Source: Sclerotiophoma versabilis
Taxonomy: Eukaryota; Ascomycota; Dothideomycetes; Pleosporales; Didymellaceae
Length of the DNA stretch: 64,000 nucleotides
Reading direction: 5' to 3'
Assembly: GCA_012274445.1 (NCBI GenBank)
Contig: JAAROD010000095.1
Coordinates: forward strand, 992,001-1,056,000
Shown here piece by piece: positions 1-9,558 of the stretch. Position numbers and translations under genes: made by a program. The first letter of the stretch is position 1; the number at the start of each line of letters is the position of its first letter. The notes below the pieces were generated by a model. It had not been told where the DNA came from, ran no database searches, and saw only the letters and a list, made by a program, of their open reading frames with translations.

Positions 1-709
1 GAGTTTGCGGAAAGAGTGAGTGCTGAATGCTGTAGCGTCAAATTTGTTACGAGCGCGCTAAACCTGGTCTTGCGCGTGTTGAAGCCATCACCCTGGAATA
101 TCCTCAGTCTGCAGATTCCGCAACTTTGGAGTAAGAGGAGATCGATACACGAGCGCGGACGATCAAAAGAGGCGCCTTAGGAGTTCATCGTGAGAGAGGC
201 AGAGTGGAGATTTGAAGGTCCGCTCAGTGATGGGTAAGGGGGAACAATGGGTAAGGGAGGAGAGCGTTCAAAAGAACTACGCTGCATAAGCCGCGACGAC
301 CGAAAATATTGGAAGGAGCTTTGTACAATAAGCAGAGGAATTTCACGACAGACGCTAACACACGATTCCATTTCTTGTGAATCATTGCTCGGTTCTTGTC
401 CCCTCTCCAGAGATTTTTACATCCCAAATCAATCTTCCAGTATCTCCATCACGCTATCTGATAGCCTTTGCTTTCGCAGCATGCGATTGTCAACGATATC
501 CCAGTGCACTCTTCGATCGAGTGCACAACCGTGATACGGGTCGACTGACGTCCGGTAGCGTATCGCTCTGGTTTGTTTCCGCATTGATATCAGGAATTGA
601 CCTCGAGGCTTTCCATGATAGGGCGAGCATTCATAACGTGTTGTGGTGCTGCGTCTGGAGCATGTTCGCCCAGTTTCTGACTTCCAACTTCGCCCATGTT
701 GTAGCCCAT
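1..709. other. Left-edge intergenic stretch, no gene recognised
   Basis: Open frames here are short and overlap each other on both strands; none resembles a known protein. The forward frame crossing 377-880 runs antisense into GON7 and looks like a shadow. The right part is presumably the GON7 3' flank. Confidence 0.4.
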
Positions 710-955
710 TCAGTCTTCATCGACCACCTCCTCGCCGTAGTTCTCCTCCTCTTTGGCATCACCAGCCTTGTCGTCCGCCATCTTCTGGGTCAAGAAGGTG
801 TTGATGTCGCTTTGAAGGGTCTTGAGGTTCGACTGCAAGTCGCCAAGGTACGCAACGCGGTCGGCGGTAGAAGAGGATGATGAAGCTGCAGGCAGCTGGG
901 CGGAGAAGCTCTGTGTGCCGTTTGGCGACGCGTAGTCTGCCGAGAGGTTCGACAT
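710..955 (-). CDS. GON7: EKC/KEOPS complex subunit Gon7
   Basis: An 81-residue single-exon protein with the pattern of fungal Gon7: an N-terminal segment with the motif YASPNGTQSF, a serine-rich linker, a helix near residues 34-58 (RVAYLGDLQSNLKTLQSDIN) and an acidic tail (EEENYGEEVVDED). Gon7 is the small, partly disordered subunit of the KEOPS/EKC complex, which makes the universal t6A37 modification on ANN-decoding tRNAs and influences telomeres and transcription. The length fits the family. The ATG at 955 is the first in frame. It lies head-to-head with the HbrB gene, so the roughly 340 bp between them probably serves both. I identify it from short sequence patterns; a profile search would settle it. 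Confidence 0.75.
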   Translation of the reverse strand: MSNLSADYASPNGTQSFSAQLPAASSSSSTADRVAYLGDLQSNLKTLQSDINTFLTQKMADDKAGDAKEEENYGEEVVDED

Positions 956-1295
956 GGTGGCGGCTGAGGTGTTGTGTGGTGGAAGTGGGATGGATCAGTG
1001 CAGGACATGGTGCGGTGGGGTAGTGTGGGGCTTAGCGCTCATAGCGTTCAGCCTCATGCATGGATCGGCTGGGAACTAGGGTGACTCCAGACGACACAAC
1101 TCCTACCCTTCACTGCGACAATCGGAGAAGACGATGTCATGACCTATATGCACAGAAAGAGTTCACGACTGTATGATGTGTTAGACGTGTCATGCTGGCC
1201 ATGACCGCGAAGACGTGAAAGCCCGCAGCCTCCGCGAAGCCACCTCGACATCGATACCGGTACCACCTGCCACTGCCGCCGCCGTGCAACACGCC
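956..1295. promoter_or_regulatory. Shared divergent promoter, GON7 / HbrB gene
   Basis: This 340 bp interval separates two divergently transcribed genes and must carry both 5' regions. I see no clear TATA box. An ATG at 1201 is followed by an in-frame TGA after five codons, so it could be a small upstream ORF in the HbrB leader. Confidence 0.45.
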
Positions 1296-3758
1296 ATGCA
1301 GCCCAACTCTCCTCCCCCGCAGACGCCGGGCCTGCACCGCCCCTCGCTCGACGAGTACGAGTCGGACGGCTCGCAGGCGACGCTGCAGCAGACGCGCCGC
1401 TCGCCCATGCATCCGCGCTCCATGAAATCGCCCACGTCCGAGGGCACCAGCACCCCCGCCCACAACTATTCGCGCCCGGCCATCATCCATGCCACCCAGA
1501 GCCAGACGTCGCTCATAGACCGCGCCCACCTCGGCCACCGCCCGCGCCAGCGCTCTCAGGGTTACTTCGAGCCCAGTCTGTCCTCGATGCGCAACGACGG
1601 CTTCATGTCACCGCCGTCCCAGCACCTCACCGCGAGCCAGATCGCCGCCCAGGCCGCGTACCAGCAAAGCGCACAGCATATGCGCAAGCGCTCGACGACG
1701 ATACCAGCCCCCGCAGACAACAATGCCGCACCCGCTGGTCACGGTCAGCCTACAAGCACGCCGCCCATGCCTTCCATGACCTTCAGGACGAACGGTATGA
1801 CATACCAGCAAGGCTCCATGGCGAACAGGTCAACTGCTGCAACCGCTGCGAATGCTGCCTTTCCAACAAGCCCGTTGACATCCCCGAGCTTTCAGGAGAC
1901 GCAGTCGCAGGCAGCGTCCGGACAGGCTTCGCCGAGGTTGGCTTCGGCGACACCGGAGTTAGTGTTACAGAAGGCGCCGAAGGAGAAGAGCAAGATGAAG
2001 CTGTTCTCGTCCAAGCCGAAGACAGTCGAGGTGGAGAAGCCGGTCGACAAGAAGCATCAGGCACTGCCATCGCCAGGGAAGATTGGCATCGGCATACACA
2101 GCTCGCACGCGCTCAACCGCGTCATGAACCAGTCGACAACTAGCTTGCTCGACTCAGGTGCAAGCAGCAGTAATGCCTCTCTGTACTCTTCTGCGAATGC
2201 TTCGACGTCAACACTTGTGCCAAAAAACGATCCCTACGCGCCAAAAGAGAAGGAGAAACACAAACATCACTTCTTATCACGCACAAAAGCCAAACTAAAA
2301 GACAAAGATGATCACGCACTACCGTTGTCTTCGGTCAACAGCACATCCCGACCTACAAACCCTAACGCGCCAGAATCTCTATACAATTTCGCACCATCGT
2401 CGCCCCTACCTGGCAGCTCGTTTCCTAGCTCAGTCACTGGACTTGATCTCAGACATGGCGGGCGCGGCTTGCGCGAAGCGAAGAAGAATGCCAAAGCCGC
2501 AGCGTACCTTGGAGACAACCTGGACGCAGGTTACCGCGACCAAAGACCCTCATTCAGTACCGAGCGTTCAGAATGGCCCTCTCTAGCCAGCAGTCTAAGC
2601 AATACGCCTGGCGCATCTGGCTCTGGCACCTCCATTCCCCACACAGCCGAGATGGTGAACCTGGGTTCCTCATTTGGCATCAACGGACTTTCACCAGACG
2701 ATGCGTGGCCCTTATTGAAAGCTCGGGTGCTGCTGATATTTGAAGGTGAGGATCCAAGACCGCCAGTCGAAGACTTCAACGCCCTCGTAATTGTGCATAT
2801 AAAGCGCTGCATCCAGAAGCGCTCGCCCATTCTACTCATTGAAGACCTCAACGAGCTGTTACACACCGGCTTCGGCTCGCTGGATCAAACGCTCCGACAC
2901 ATCCCTGATGAGCGCCTGATTCCACATCTTGTTGAGATGTGGCTTGTTGTATTCACCACAATCTTACCCTTTCTGCAAGCTGTGTTTCTCCCTCTAGACC
3001 TCGAGTTCCGGGGCACAGGGATCATGTCCAGCATCCAAGCTAGCGAGTTTTGGGGCGTGATGCTGCCAGATGAGATGAACACGAAATCGCCAACCCACAA
3101 GAACATCCCAATCCTTGGCGAGCTAGAAGTCCGTCGCATCACACTCCTGATGTTCCGCGATATCGTCATCCTCCCGCGCTACGACAGTCTGATGACAATA
3201 TTCTCGCGCTTGTCCCTTGAGAACTTGAATCCCGGGCTCGAATCACCAAGTCATATCCCCGACGCGCGACCAGGTACTGCATCAAGCGCATCAGAAGCTC
3301 TGGCCGGGTTTCCAGCGAGCTTGAGCACCAATGCTACTTCTCACTCCTCAGCAGGATATCTTGAGAGTACCTCCTCGTCCCTTCCACCATCAGGCCGTAG
3401 CCGCGCAACCTCGAACACCTCTGCCGGCTCTTTCTCTTCAAACCCACATTCCCACCCAACCTTGCACCCACCTACCTCACTTCCCTCATTACTGCGTCAA
3501 CAACCCATGGACTCCGCGAAGGTTACCGAGACGGTCGGTCGCATGCTACAATGCGTCTCTGTGCTCGTCTCGCTGCAAAGCGGTGACGAAAGTCAAGAGA
3601 AGATGGCGCGCATGAGTAAGGAGCTGAAATACAACTGGCTCGGCCGTGGGCGAACGGGTAGACAGCGACAAGGTTTCGTCGGGCCGCGTCGGGGCGGTGG
3701 CCTAAATCTAGGGAGCCTGAGTTTGAACTTGCCGGAGGAGACAGAAGTAGGCGCATAA
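1296..3758 (+). CDS. HbrB-domain protein, TORC2 subunit (Bit61/PRR5-like)
   Basis: The 820-residue protein has a long low-complexity first half rich in Ser, Pro, Gln and Thr, and an HbrB domain at about residues 460-645 (LSPDDAWPLLKARVL, then LNELLHTGFGSLDQTL, FLPLDLEF and LLMFRDIVILPRYD). HbrB proteins (yeast Bit61/Bit2, Aspergillus HbrB, mammalian PRR5/Protor) bind the TOR complex 2 core and act in actin polarity, hyphal branching and membrane stress. After the domain comes another Ser/Pro-rich stretch and a short basic, Gly-rich tail. The frame is open upstream to 1215 but has no ATG there; the first in-frame ATG, at 1296, is used. An additional upstream exon cannot be excluded. Confidence 0.85.
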   Translation: MQPNSPPPQTPGLHRPSLDEYESDGSQATLQQTRRSPMHPRSMKSPTSEGTSTPAHNYSRPAIIHATQSQTSLIDRAHLGHRPRQRSQGYFEPSLSSMRNDGFMSPPSQHLTASQIAAQAAYQQSAQHMRKRSTTIPAPADNNAAPAGHGQPTSTPPMPSMTFRTNGMTYQQGSMANRSTAATAANAAFPTSPLTSPSFQETQSQAASGQASPRLASATPELVLQKAPKEKSKMKLFSSKPKTVEVEKPVDKKHQALPSPGKIGIGIHSSHALNRVMNQSTTSLLDSGASSSNASLYSSANASTSTLVPKNDPYAPKEKEKHKHHFLSRTKAKLKDKDDHALPLSSVNSTSRPTNPNAPESLYNFAPSSPLPGSSFPSSVTGLDLRHGGRGLREAKKNAKAAAYLGDNLDAGYRDQRPSFSTERSEWPSLASSLSNTPGASGSGTSIPHTAEMVNLGSSFGINGLSPDDAWPLLKARVLLIFEGEDPRPPVEDFNALVIVHIKRCIQKRSPILLIEDLNELLHTGFGSLDQTLRHIPDERLIPHLVEMWLVVFTTILPFLQAVFLPLDLEFRGTGIMSSIQASEFWGVMLPDEMNTKSPTHKNIPILGELEVRRITLLMFRDIVILPRYDSLMTIFSRLSLENLNPGLESPSHIPDARPGTASSASEALAGFPASLSTNATSHSSAGYLESTSSSLPPSGRSRATSNTSAGSFSSNPHSHPTLHPPTSLPSLLRQQPMDSAKVTETVGRMLQCVSVLVSLQSGDESQEKMARMSKELKYNWLGRGRTGRQRQGFVGPRRGGGLNLGSLSLNLPEETEVGA

Positions 3759-4320
3759 GTGTATACCCTTCACAATATTCGTTTCCAGTTTCGAGGGCGT
3801 TCAGGAGTCCTCACGTATTGGGAAGAGCCAGAGAATAGGCTACGGTGTTGACCGCGCATGACAGCTATGTTGCTTCTATGTACACAACAGAGCCCAGTGG
3901 CTTGAGATCCATTATAACGATCTTCATACAATCTCGGCACAACGCGAGCATGCTCCATGACGATTGGTGACCCTGGAGGCATTGAAAAACTTGCAGACAG
4001 CTGAGCATTTGGCAAGTCCAGTTGTCACTCGCCATTCCCATCAACACTCTATGAAACGGTTCATCAACAGCCACAATTCAAAGCTCTCTCGAAGAATAAA
4101 TTCTCATTCAACATCTCTAGGCCCATCTCCACAACCCGCGCCTCTCCACCCAACTAAAACAACCACATCCTCCAGCCATCAGCCAAAAACCCCTCCAGAA
4201 GATCCCCAGTGCGTTCATTACCCCGTTCAAGTCACGCAACTGCCACGGCACGACTTGTGAAGATCTAAACGTCAGCCGCACTTCACTCTGGAGAGTCTTA
4301 GCTACTTACCCAACGACTCC
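3759..4320. other. Intergenic, tail-to-tail
   Basis: The interval lies between two convergent genes (HbrB forward, small secreted protein reverse). It should hold both 3' ends. No coding pattern, tRNA or repeat was recognised. Confidence 0.5.
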
Positions 4321-4539
4321 CTAGTCATAGCAATGCGGCACGCCCTGCGCAGGGTCGTTGGTGCACGTCGCCTTGGCGCAGAGTGCTTGCAGCGTCCACC
4401 CTGTCGCGGCGTTGCAGACTTCGACTCTGTAGCGCGTCGGGTCGCAGCGGTAGGTCTGGCCGTTGCACAGGTCCGCGGGGACGGCGGCGGCAGTGGCCAT
4501 GCTGGTGAGTGCGAAGAGGATGGCGAGTTTGGCGAGCAT
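4321..4539 (-). CDS. Small secreted cysteine-rich protein
   Basis: A 72-residue precursor. Residues 1-19 are a clear signal peptide (positive start, hydrophobic core LAILFALTSMATAAAV), probably cut after an Ala near 18-19. The mature part of about 53 residues contains six cysteines (contexts LCNG, RCDP, VCNA, LCAK, TCTN, HCYD), enough for three disulfides. Nothing else is recognisable. Such short Cys-rich secreted proteins in plant-associated Dothideomycetes are often called candidate effectors, but the sequence alone shows only secretion and likely disulfide bonding. No intron is needed. A 10-bp tandem repeat lies just upstream of the start codon. Confidence 0.7.
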   Translation of the reverse strand: MLAKLAILFALTSMATAAAVPADLCNGQTYRCDPTRYRVEVCNAATGWTLQALCAKATCTNDPAQGVPHCYD

Positions 4540-4544
4540 TTTAT

Positions 4545-4582
4545 TGTGCTGTTCTGTGCTGTTCTGTGCTGTTCTGTGCTGT
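4545..4582. repeat. 10-bp tandem repeat in 5' leader of secreted protein gene
   Basis: The unit gttctgtgct occurs three times in exact tandem at 4551-4580 and is flanked by partial copies on both sides. It begins about 5 bp upstream of the ATG at 4539 (reverse gene), so it is most likely transcribed as 5' UTR. Confidence 0.85.
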
Positions 4583-5084
4583 GAAGTCAGATGCTGGAGG
4601 TTTCCATGGCGATGGGACGGGGTTTACATTGGATTGCTGGGATGGTGCGAGTGGAGTCGTTGGAGATTTCAGAGTCTGGTGTGATTAGGAGAGATTCTAT
4701 TACATACCTTAGGTTCGACTTGGTGGGAATCGGTGAGAAGGTACTGGGAGATGGAAATGGGATATACACGTGTCTTAAATTGTTCAGAGGCGGGTACTTG
4801 CACATAGGTACCGTGAGGGTGGTCACCGTGTGACTTCACAGCCGACCGTTCAACAAGCCCAAAGAGTATCGTTGAGGGGTACATTGTTCCCCATGTAGAA
4901 CTTCGGACCCTGGTGTACCACAGGGGAAAAGTTCAGACGCATTCCGAGTATGCTTTCTTTGGTTCTTGACCATGTCTGTTCAATGCATGCCCCTCTTTTG
5001 ACGCCCAACTACCTTCAATCCACCGAAGTCAACACGTCAGTTGTTCCAGCAAATTCCCAAACCCCACCTCATTCTGCCATACGA
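4583..5084. promoter_or_regulatory. Upstream region of the small secreted protein gene
   Basis: About 500 bp that contain the promoter of the reverse-strand secreted-protein gene and the 3' flank of the orphan gene at 5085-5969. I see no distinctive element apart from the tandem repeat next to the start codon. Confidence 0.35.
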
Positions 5085-5969
5085 CTAGCATTCTTCTACG
5101 GTGTATTGGAACGGCTTGTTTTCCGACGGCAAGTCGATCGACGAGTGTCTCCGTCCTACATAAGGCTCACCGATGTCGTAGCCACCTCCCAGAGGATTGC
5201 CTATGAACTGATCGACCTTAAGGTCCCTTTGTCGCTTATTATCAGTTTGATGATGCGTACGGTGCTGATTTGACTTAGACTGTCGCCTTGAGTTGCTTCT
5301 TGCGGTCGGTCCCGAGGTAGATGTGTTGTCACGAGGGGTGGGGAAGCTCATGATCTGGTTGTACTGTGCAAATGATCGTGGGATGAATGAAGTTGAGTAA
5401 CCAGGGTACAGTGAACGAGTTTGCGAGAAGCTGTCTGTCCTCCTTGTCAAGTACAGTCCTCTGTCGTATGAGTTAATGTCCTTATGTGAATGTATGAAGG
5501 TATTTGGTGAGTATGGAGTTAGTCTTTCAGTCTCAACTAGCGGGTTAGTTTTGCCGTAATTACTGCTGTAGCCAGTGGTAGTATTGGTTGGGTTCCATCT
5601 AGCTGTCTGCATCCACAGCTCACTGGTACCAGGAGCTTGAGCTGGCTCATGAACTTTTTCGACGACATGGATCTGGATTTCGCTTAAGGGCTCGAAAACC
5701 TGCGGGCTGACCAGTCCAGCAATCAAGCCTCTAGATTTGAGGTCGATCTCATTGCAGTAGTAACCAATCCACCCTCTCGATATGTAATGTTCCAGCATAG
5801 AGCTTAGGACGCCTTGAGCAGCATCCTGGGCATCCTGGAGTGTCGGAAAGACACCAGCCTGTGTAATGAGAACCTGATCCTGACCGCAGTTTTGATGATG
5901 GGATATTTCGTACTTCAGCTGTTGTGCTTGCGTGAAGGGTTGATACGGATCCAAGAACTTTGAATCCAT
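5085..5969 (-). CDS. Orphan protein, unknown function
   Basis: A 294-residue uninterrupted frame starting at an ATG and ending near 5085. The first 110 residues look folded (mixed helix and strand, for example LQDAQDAAQGVLSSMLEHYI followed by GWIGYYCNEIDLKSRGL and IQIHVVEKVHEP). The remainder is rich in Ser, Thr, Asn, Tyr and Arg and probably disordered, with a basic patch near residues 225-255. No signal peptide or membrane segment. I do not recognise the family. The length and ordered start argue for a real gene, probably lineage-restricted. Confidence 0.5.
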   Translation of the reverse strand: MDSKFLDPYQPFTQAQQLKYEISHHQNCGQDQVLITQAGVFPTLQDAQDAAQGVLSSMLEHYISRGWIGYYCNEIDLKSRGLIAGLVSPQVFEPLSEIQIHVVEKVHEPAQAPGTSELWMQTARWNPTNTTTGYSSNYGKTNPLVETERLTPYSPNTFIHSHKDINSYDRGLYLTRRTDSFSQTRSLYPGYSTSFIPRSFAQYNQIMSFPTPRDNTSTSGPTARSNSRRQSKSNQHRTHHQTDNKRQRDLKVDQFIGNPLGGGYDIGEPYVGRRHSSIDLPSENKPFQYTVEEC

Positions 5970-6328
5970 GCTTACTGAGCTCGTACAGTTGCGAAAGACG
6001 CTAACTCTGTGAGCTCTTTTGGCGAAAGATGGAGAATGTTGAGGGCACTAATGGAGGTCGTAATCTATATTAGTATAGTACCTGGTTGCCAATTTGATAC
6101 TTCCTGTTGTGCAAACTGTCTTAGCTGCAAACCAACATCCATCTTTCCTTCCATTGTCAAGGGTGCAAACAAAGGCGCGTACAAAGGGAAAAAGAAAGTT
6201 CTCCTATGTTTAGAAGGTGTCAACAATGTTTGAACGGCTAGTGAACCGTCTTAAAATCAGTGCATTGACCCGCCGACGGCTTGCGGTAGTCACAATGTCT
6301 GAGTTGTTGACGGAAGGTGGTGTGCGGC
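5970..6328. other. Intergenic, AT-richer
   Basis: No coding pattern recognised. The region marks the entry into the gene-poor, degenerate 6-11 kb block. Confidence 0.35.
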
Positions 6329-6892
6329 ATGTCATGCCGACAGCTGAAAGAAGAAATGGTCTGCGAGGGCACAAGGCAGCTGCGAATGTACTTGGATGAC
6401 TTCAGCAAGAATGAGCTGGCGAAACGACACCTAGAAGAAATGGAAGCAAGAGAACAGCATCGTCGCCTCAGCTGCCTGAAATTTGTGGAACCTACGACCG
6501 TGTTCGGAAACCCAGCTGTCAGCGTGAAGGTTATGTTCTCGTTAATACTCGCATTTCTTAACTTCATGCTTATTACAACTTGCGGAATTGTCGGACTGCT
6601 CGAGAGGTGGGAGTCGATCGAGTATGTCATCACTTTTGAGTCTGGCTTCCGGGCTGCTCTTCGCACGACCGACACCAACACTGAGAATTGCGATCCTATG
6701 GGCATTGCGCAACGTGATAGTCACGCAGGAACTGCAGACTTAGAGCATCCATTTGATTCTCACGGTCGAGGTGTAAGGCATGCATACCCTACGTGCTACT
6801 TCTTCGTCGGTCGCTCCTTCCTGCTCTTCGCACGCTTTACGCATCGAGGACCGCCAACATATGCACAGACTTGTTTTGTGGCCCTAAGATAG
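6329..6892 (+). CDS. Doubtful open frame, hypothetical protein
   Basis: A 187-codon open frame. The first part is a charged helix (LDDFSKNELAKRHLEEMEAR), followed by one hydrophobic segment near residues 75-95 (FSLILAFLNFMLITTCGIVG). The last third is irregular and composition-wise unlike the first, and the opposite strand is also open. It could be a fragment of a larger lost gene, given the pseudogenes immediately downstream. No family recognised. Confidence 0.25.
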   Translation: MSCRQLKEEMVCEGTRQLRMYLDDFSKNELAKRHLEEMEAREQHRRLSCLKFVEPTTVFGNPAVSVKVMFSLILAFLNFMLITTCGIVGLLERWESIEYVITFESGFRAALRTTDTNTENCDPMGIAQRDSHAGTADLEHPFDSHGRGVRHAYPTCYFFVGRSFLLFARFTHRGPPTYAQTCFVALR

Positions 6893-6959
6893 CAAGAAAT
6901 CGGGTTAAAATTCTTTTCCTACTCTTTCACTTATGTTCTCGAATTCAGTATAGTAGTCA

Positions 6960-8083
6960 CCTCGAGTTCCTAGCAATAGCTATCCTACATATCCTCCTCG
7001 TCATCACTTTAGGACCCTACCTCACCGCAGCAGGCTATGAGCTCAAAACGAGATACGATGTCAGTAACGCTTTTAACAATGGCTCCTTCCCTTTACACGC
7101 TGGTCACAATGTGTTCACTTATGGCCTTGCGCTCTATGTCCCTAAGCACGAAGCTATAGAGCTCAGGCTTGCAAACAATAACGATGACAAGGTATACCTA
7201 GGCGTCAATACAACGAGTAAACTCAACTCCACAATAACCAGCAAAGGCAACGGCCGCAAGAGCATTCAGCTAGAGAGTATGCACACCTTTAACAATAGAC
7301 TCATTATCGCCAACTTCAATCATCTTCTAGCTAAGGCATGCGGACAGTGGCTAGCTTTGTGGGCCTTGTCTTTCTCACGCACTATCTTTAGACCCGCTTA
7401 CCACGTATAACATTAGTAGTCGTCATAGTTCACAGCGAACCGCCAATAGTTGGCTTCTATGGTTCTCAGGAGATTGACACTCCGAGATCGACCTCATCGG
7501 AGGCGTCTCCTACAATACACGAAACGAATTTAGCATATTCACGAGCATTCAATGCACAGTGCAAGAAAACGGTAATTCTGCCACAACGCTTTCAAGCCTT
7601 GATAGTATACATGAACATGACGAACGTCGATGCGGTGTCAATGCCGCCGAAGGCACCCTTGACGAACCGTTCAATGCTAACCATGGTGGAGCTTGGGCAG
7701 CACCAGTAGAATCAGACGGTTTCAGGGCATGATTCTTTGCGAGAGGCTATGAGTCGCCGAACCTGGGCGGTGGTAGGCCTGATCCGAGCACGTGGGGAAG
7801 GCCGGTCATGGATTTCGTCCCTAATCAGTGCAACATACGTATTGCTTTCAAGCAGGTGAAATTCGTAGTTCCACTCGCGGCTACTGGTGCAAATGCAACT
7901 ACTAACATGAAACAATTGATAGACATTAGCTTTTCCCGTGACTATGCAGGTCGAGTATGGCACGGCTTTACCAAGTGCGTAGAGCGGGCTCATACTAGTT
8001 CCTGTGAGGAACACGTGGTGGAAAAACCTGAAAAATTCACCAGCATCCACTTCTCAATCATCTCGGTCAGGCTCTTCCAGAGA
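6960..8083 (+). pseudogene. Degenerate GH16 beta-glucanase
   Basis: Pieces of a secreted GH16 endo-1,3(4)-beta-glucanase appear in the right order but in changing frames. Around 6965-7030 there is a signal-peptide-like stretch without an ATG. Then come GRKSIQLES and LIIANFNHL with a CGQW motif near 7250-7365, the catalytic-loop region GEIDLIGG near 7475-7495, CGVNAAEG with FNANHGG near 7630-7690, FFARGYESPN and PDPSTWGRP near 7733-7800, and IDISFSRDYAGRVW near 7920-7960. In-frame stops interrupt it (TAA at 7408, and TGA at 7730 where the family has Trp before FF). The active-site signature E-I-D-x-x-E has lost its second Glu (reads EIDLIG). The substitutions WLALW and NHLL where Pro is expected are C-to-T changes. 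The copy is therefore dead. Confidence 0.8.
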
Positions 8084-8347
8084 AATGGCGGTAAAGGCTC
8101 CCTGAACAACAGTGCTACAGCTGCATCTACTCATATCCACGGCGGATTTATTCCAATAGTACTTATTCAGATTAGCAAGCACTTCTCTGGACGTAGGAAG
8201 TAGTTGTTCCCACTCTCGGCGCCTACATATTCCTTCCACGCTAGGTAGAAACACGTAGCTATCACTGAAGAGAAAAGTCCTCCTATTGAGTAGGCGGGTT
8301 CTAGGGCTAACATATGGAAAAATAGAACAGAAGGACAGTACTTCATG

Positions 8348-8384
8348 GTCAATGTTCCCGAGTTGTCTTTATTTAGTAAAACTC
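8348..8384 (+). repeat. Diverged dispersed repeat, copy A
   Basis: About 37 bp matching the stretch at 10081-10117 in direct orientation. Both copies share the core ttgtctttatt and most neighbouring bases, and several differences are C/T or G/A transitions. Confidence 0.45.
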
Positions 8385-8434
8385 GTTGTTCTACCTAGAA
8401 GCCTCTCGTCTCGTCCTGTTTTCTTCTTTTTTTC

Positions 8435-8474
8435 TGCAGGGGTTATATCTTGATTGCAGGGGTTATGTCTCAAC
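8435..8474. repeat. 20-bp imperfect tandem duplication
   Basis: Two adjacent units begin tgcaggggttat and differ at a few positions toward their ends. No function is evident. Confidence 0.7.
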
Positions 8475-8907
8475 ATCGAAGCACGAGGGCTTAAGCCTGC
8501 GCTCCTCGGAATTCATTGAGGTAGTTCCGTGTCACGGCATCAAACTGCCGGTTTACACCAGGGTGTAGAATCCATAGTCTTCCCATCTTTCCCTAAGTGA
8601 TCAGGGTTCAATTTTAATCCTACGCGCCCAGAGCCTTGGCCAAAGGAACGGCGCGCCTAGATCTAACGGTTACTAGACTTAGCAACCTCGCCAACTAACT
8701 CGGTCGCCTTGTTACAACTTTTTGAGCTTCTCTTTTCTTAGTCGACCTTCCACATATGTTTTTCGAAGCCTTGCATTTAGCCTGATCCTGCGGACAAGGA
8801 TTTCCTGCATAGGTCTATCGCCTTGATGGAACGTTGGTAAGAACGGCAGAATATGAATTTTTTTATATGGAGATATTCCGTGTTATGTTCCTGGCGCGAC
8901 GAGAACG

Positions 8908-8917
8908 TATATATAAA
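8908..8917 (+). promoter_or_regulatory. TATA box of the secreted-protein gene
   Basis: The sequence tatatataaa lies about 105 bp upstream of the ATG at 9023, a normal distance for a fungal TATA element with a short 5' leader. It supports the gene being expressed although its surroundings are degenerate. Confidence 0.55.
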
Positions 8918-9022
8918 CTCGACGTTGTCTCTGGCTAGAGAACACTCAACAACCAGAGATAGCAGCCAGCCAGCTATCTTATCCTGAACTCCTCGCCAGT
9001 CTTTCACTTGTGACTCGCCAGT

Positions 9023-9558
9023 ATGAAGCTCTTGCTCGCCCTCCTCGCTTCCCTTATCAGCCTCTTCCAGGTGTGCAGCGCCAACTTTGACATTTACGCC
9101 GTCGAAGAGGCCGGAAGGACCATCTCAACCTACTGGCAAGTTTTCAACAGCGACCCTTCCTGCAAGGATGTCATGCAAGGCGCTCGCCCCTACCTTTACA
9201 AATCAGACGTCAGCGATACCGAAGGCTTCCGCTGCGTAGGCTCTTGCCAACGTGAAGAACGCGCTGACGGTATTCGGGTCTTGGAAATGCGTTTCAAGAG
9301 CAAACCTCTATACCATTGGAGTATGTTAACCCCCCTTCTGTTTTTGCAATATACCTTTACTAAGACTAGTGCTCTCTGGTAGCTATCTACAAGGACAGGA
9401 ACTACCAAATGTACGGTCTTGACGGCAAAGTTTACGGCCAATGCGTCCCGTACCCGAACAACGACTACCTTTGTCCTGGATTTGGTGGTAATGTAGCGGG
9501 CCGTCGCAAGTTCCGCTGCACTATTAATTACAACGCTCGGCAGATTGGCTGGACTTAG
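9023..9558 (+). CDS. Small secreted cysteine-containing protein
   Basis: Two exons, 9023-9320 and 9383-9558, separated by a 62-nt intron (donor gtatgt, acceptor tag), give 157 residues. Residues 1-20 form a signal peptide (KLLLALLASLISLFQV), cleaved near CSA-NF. The mature protein has six cysteines (DPSCKD, FRCVGSC, GQCVPY, YLCPG, FRCTI), a central basic region, and ends QIGWT. Splicing restores one continuous frame, with the second exon reading TIYKDRNYQMYGLDGKVYG. No enzyme signature is visible. The size, secretion signal and disulfide potential fit an effector-like or antimicrobial secreted protein; that role is inference. It is intact although both neighbours are pseudogenes. Confidence 0.75.

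Larger units (their letters stand above)
8084..8907. other. Intergenic degenerate sequence
   Basis: No gene recognised. It contains a 20-bp imperfect tandem duplication at 8435-8474 and one copy of a diverged dispersed repeat at 8348-8384. The right end is the promoter of the secreted-protein gene at 9023. Confidence 0.4.

Noticed and set aside
377..880. Forward 167-codon frame at the left end
   Set aside because: It overlaps GON7 antisense and has no ordered composition of its own.
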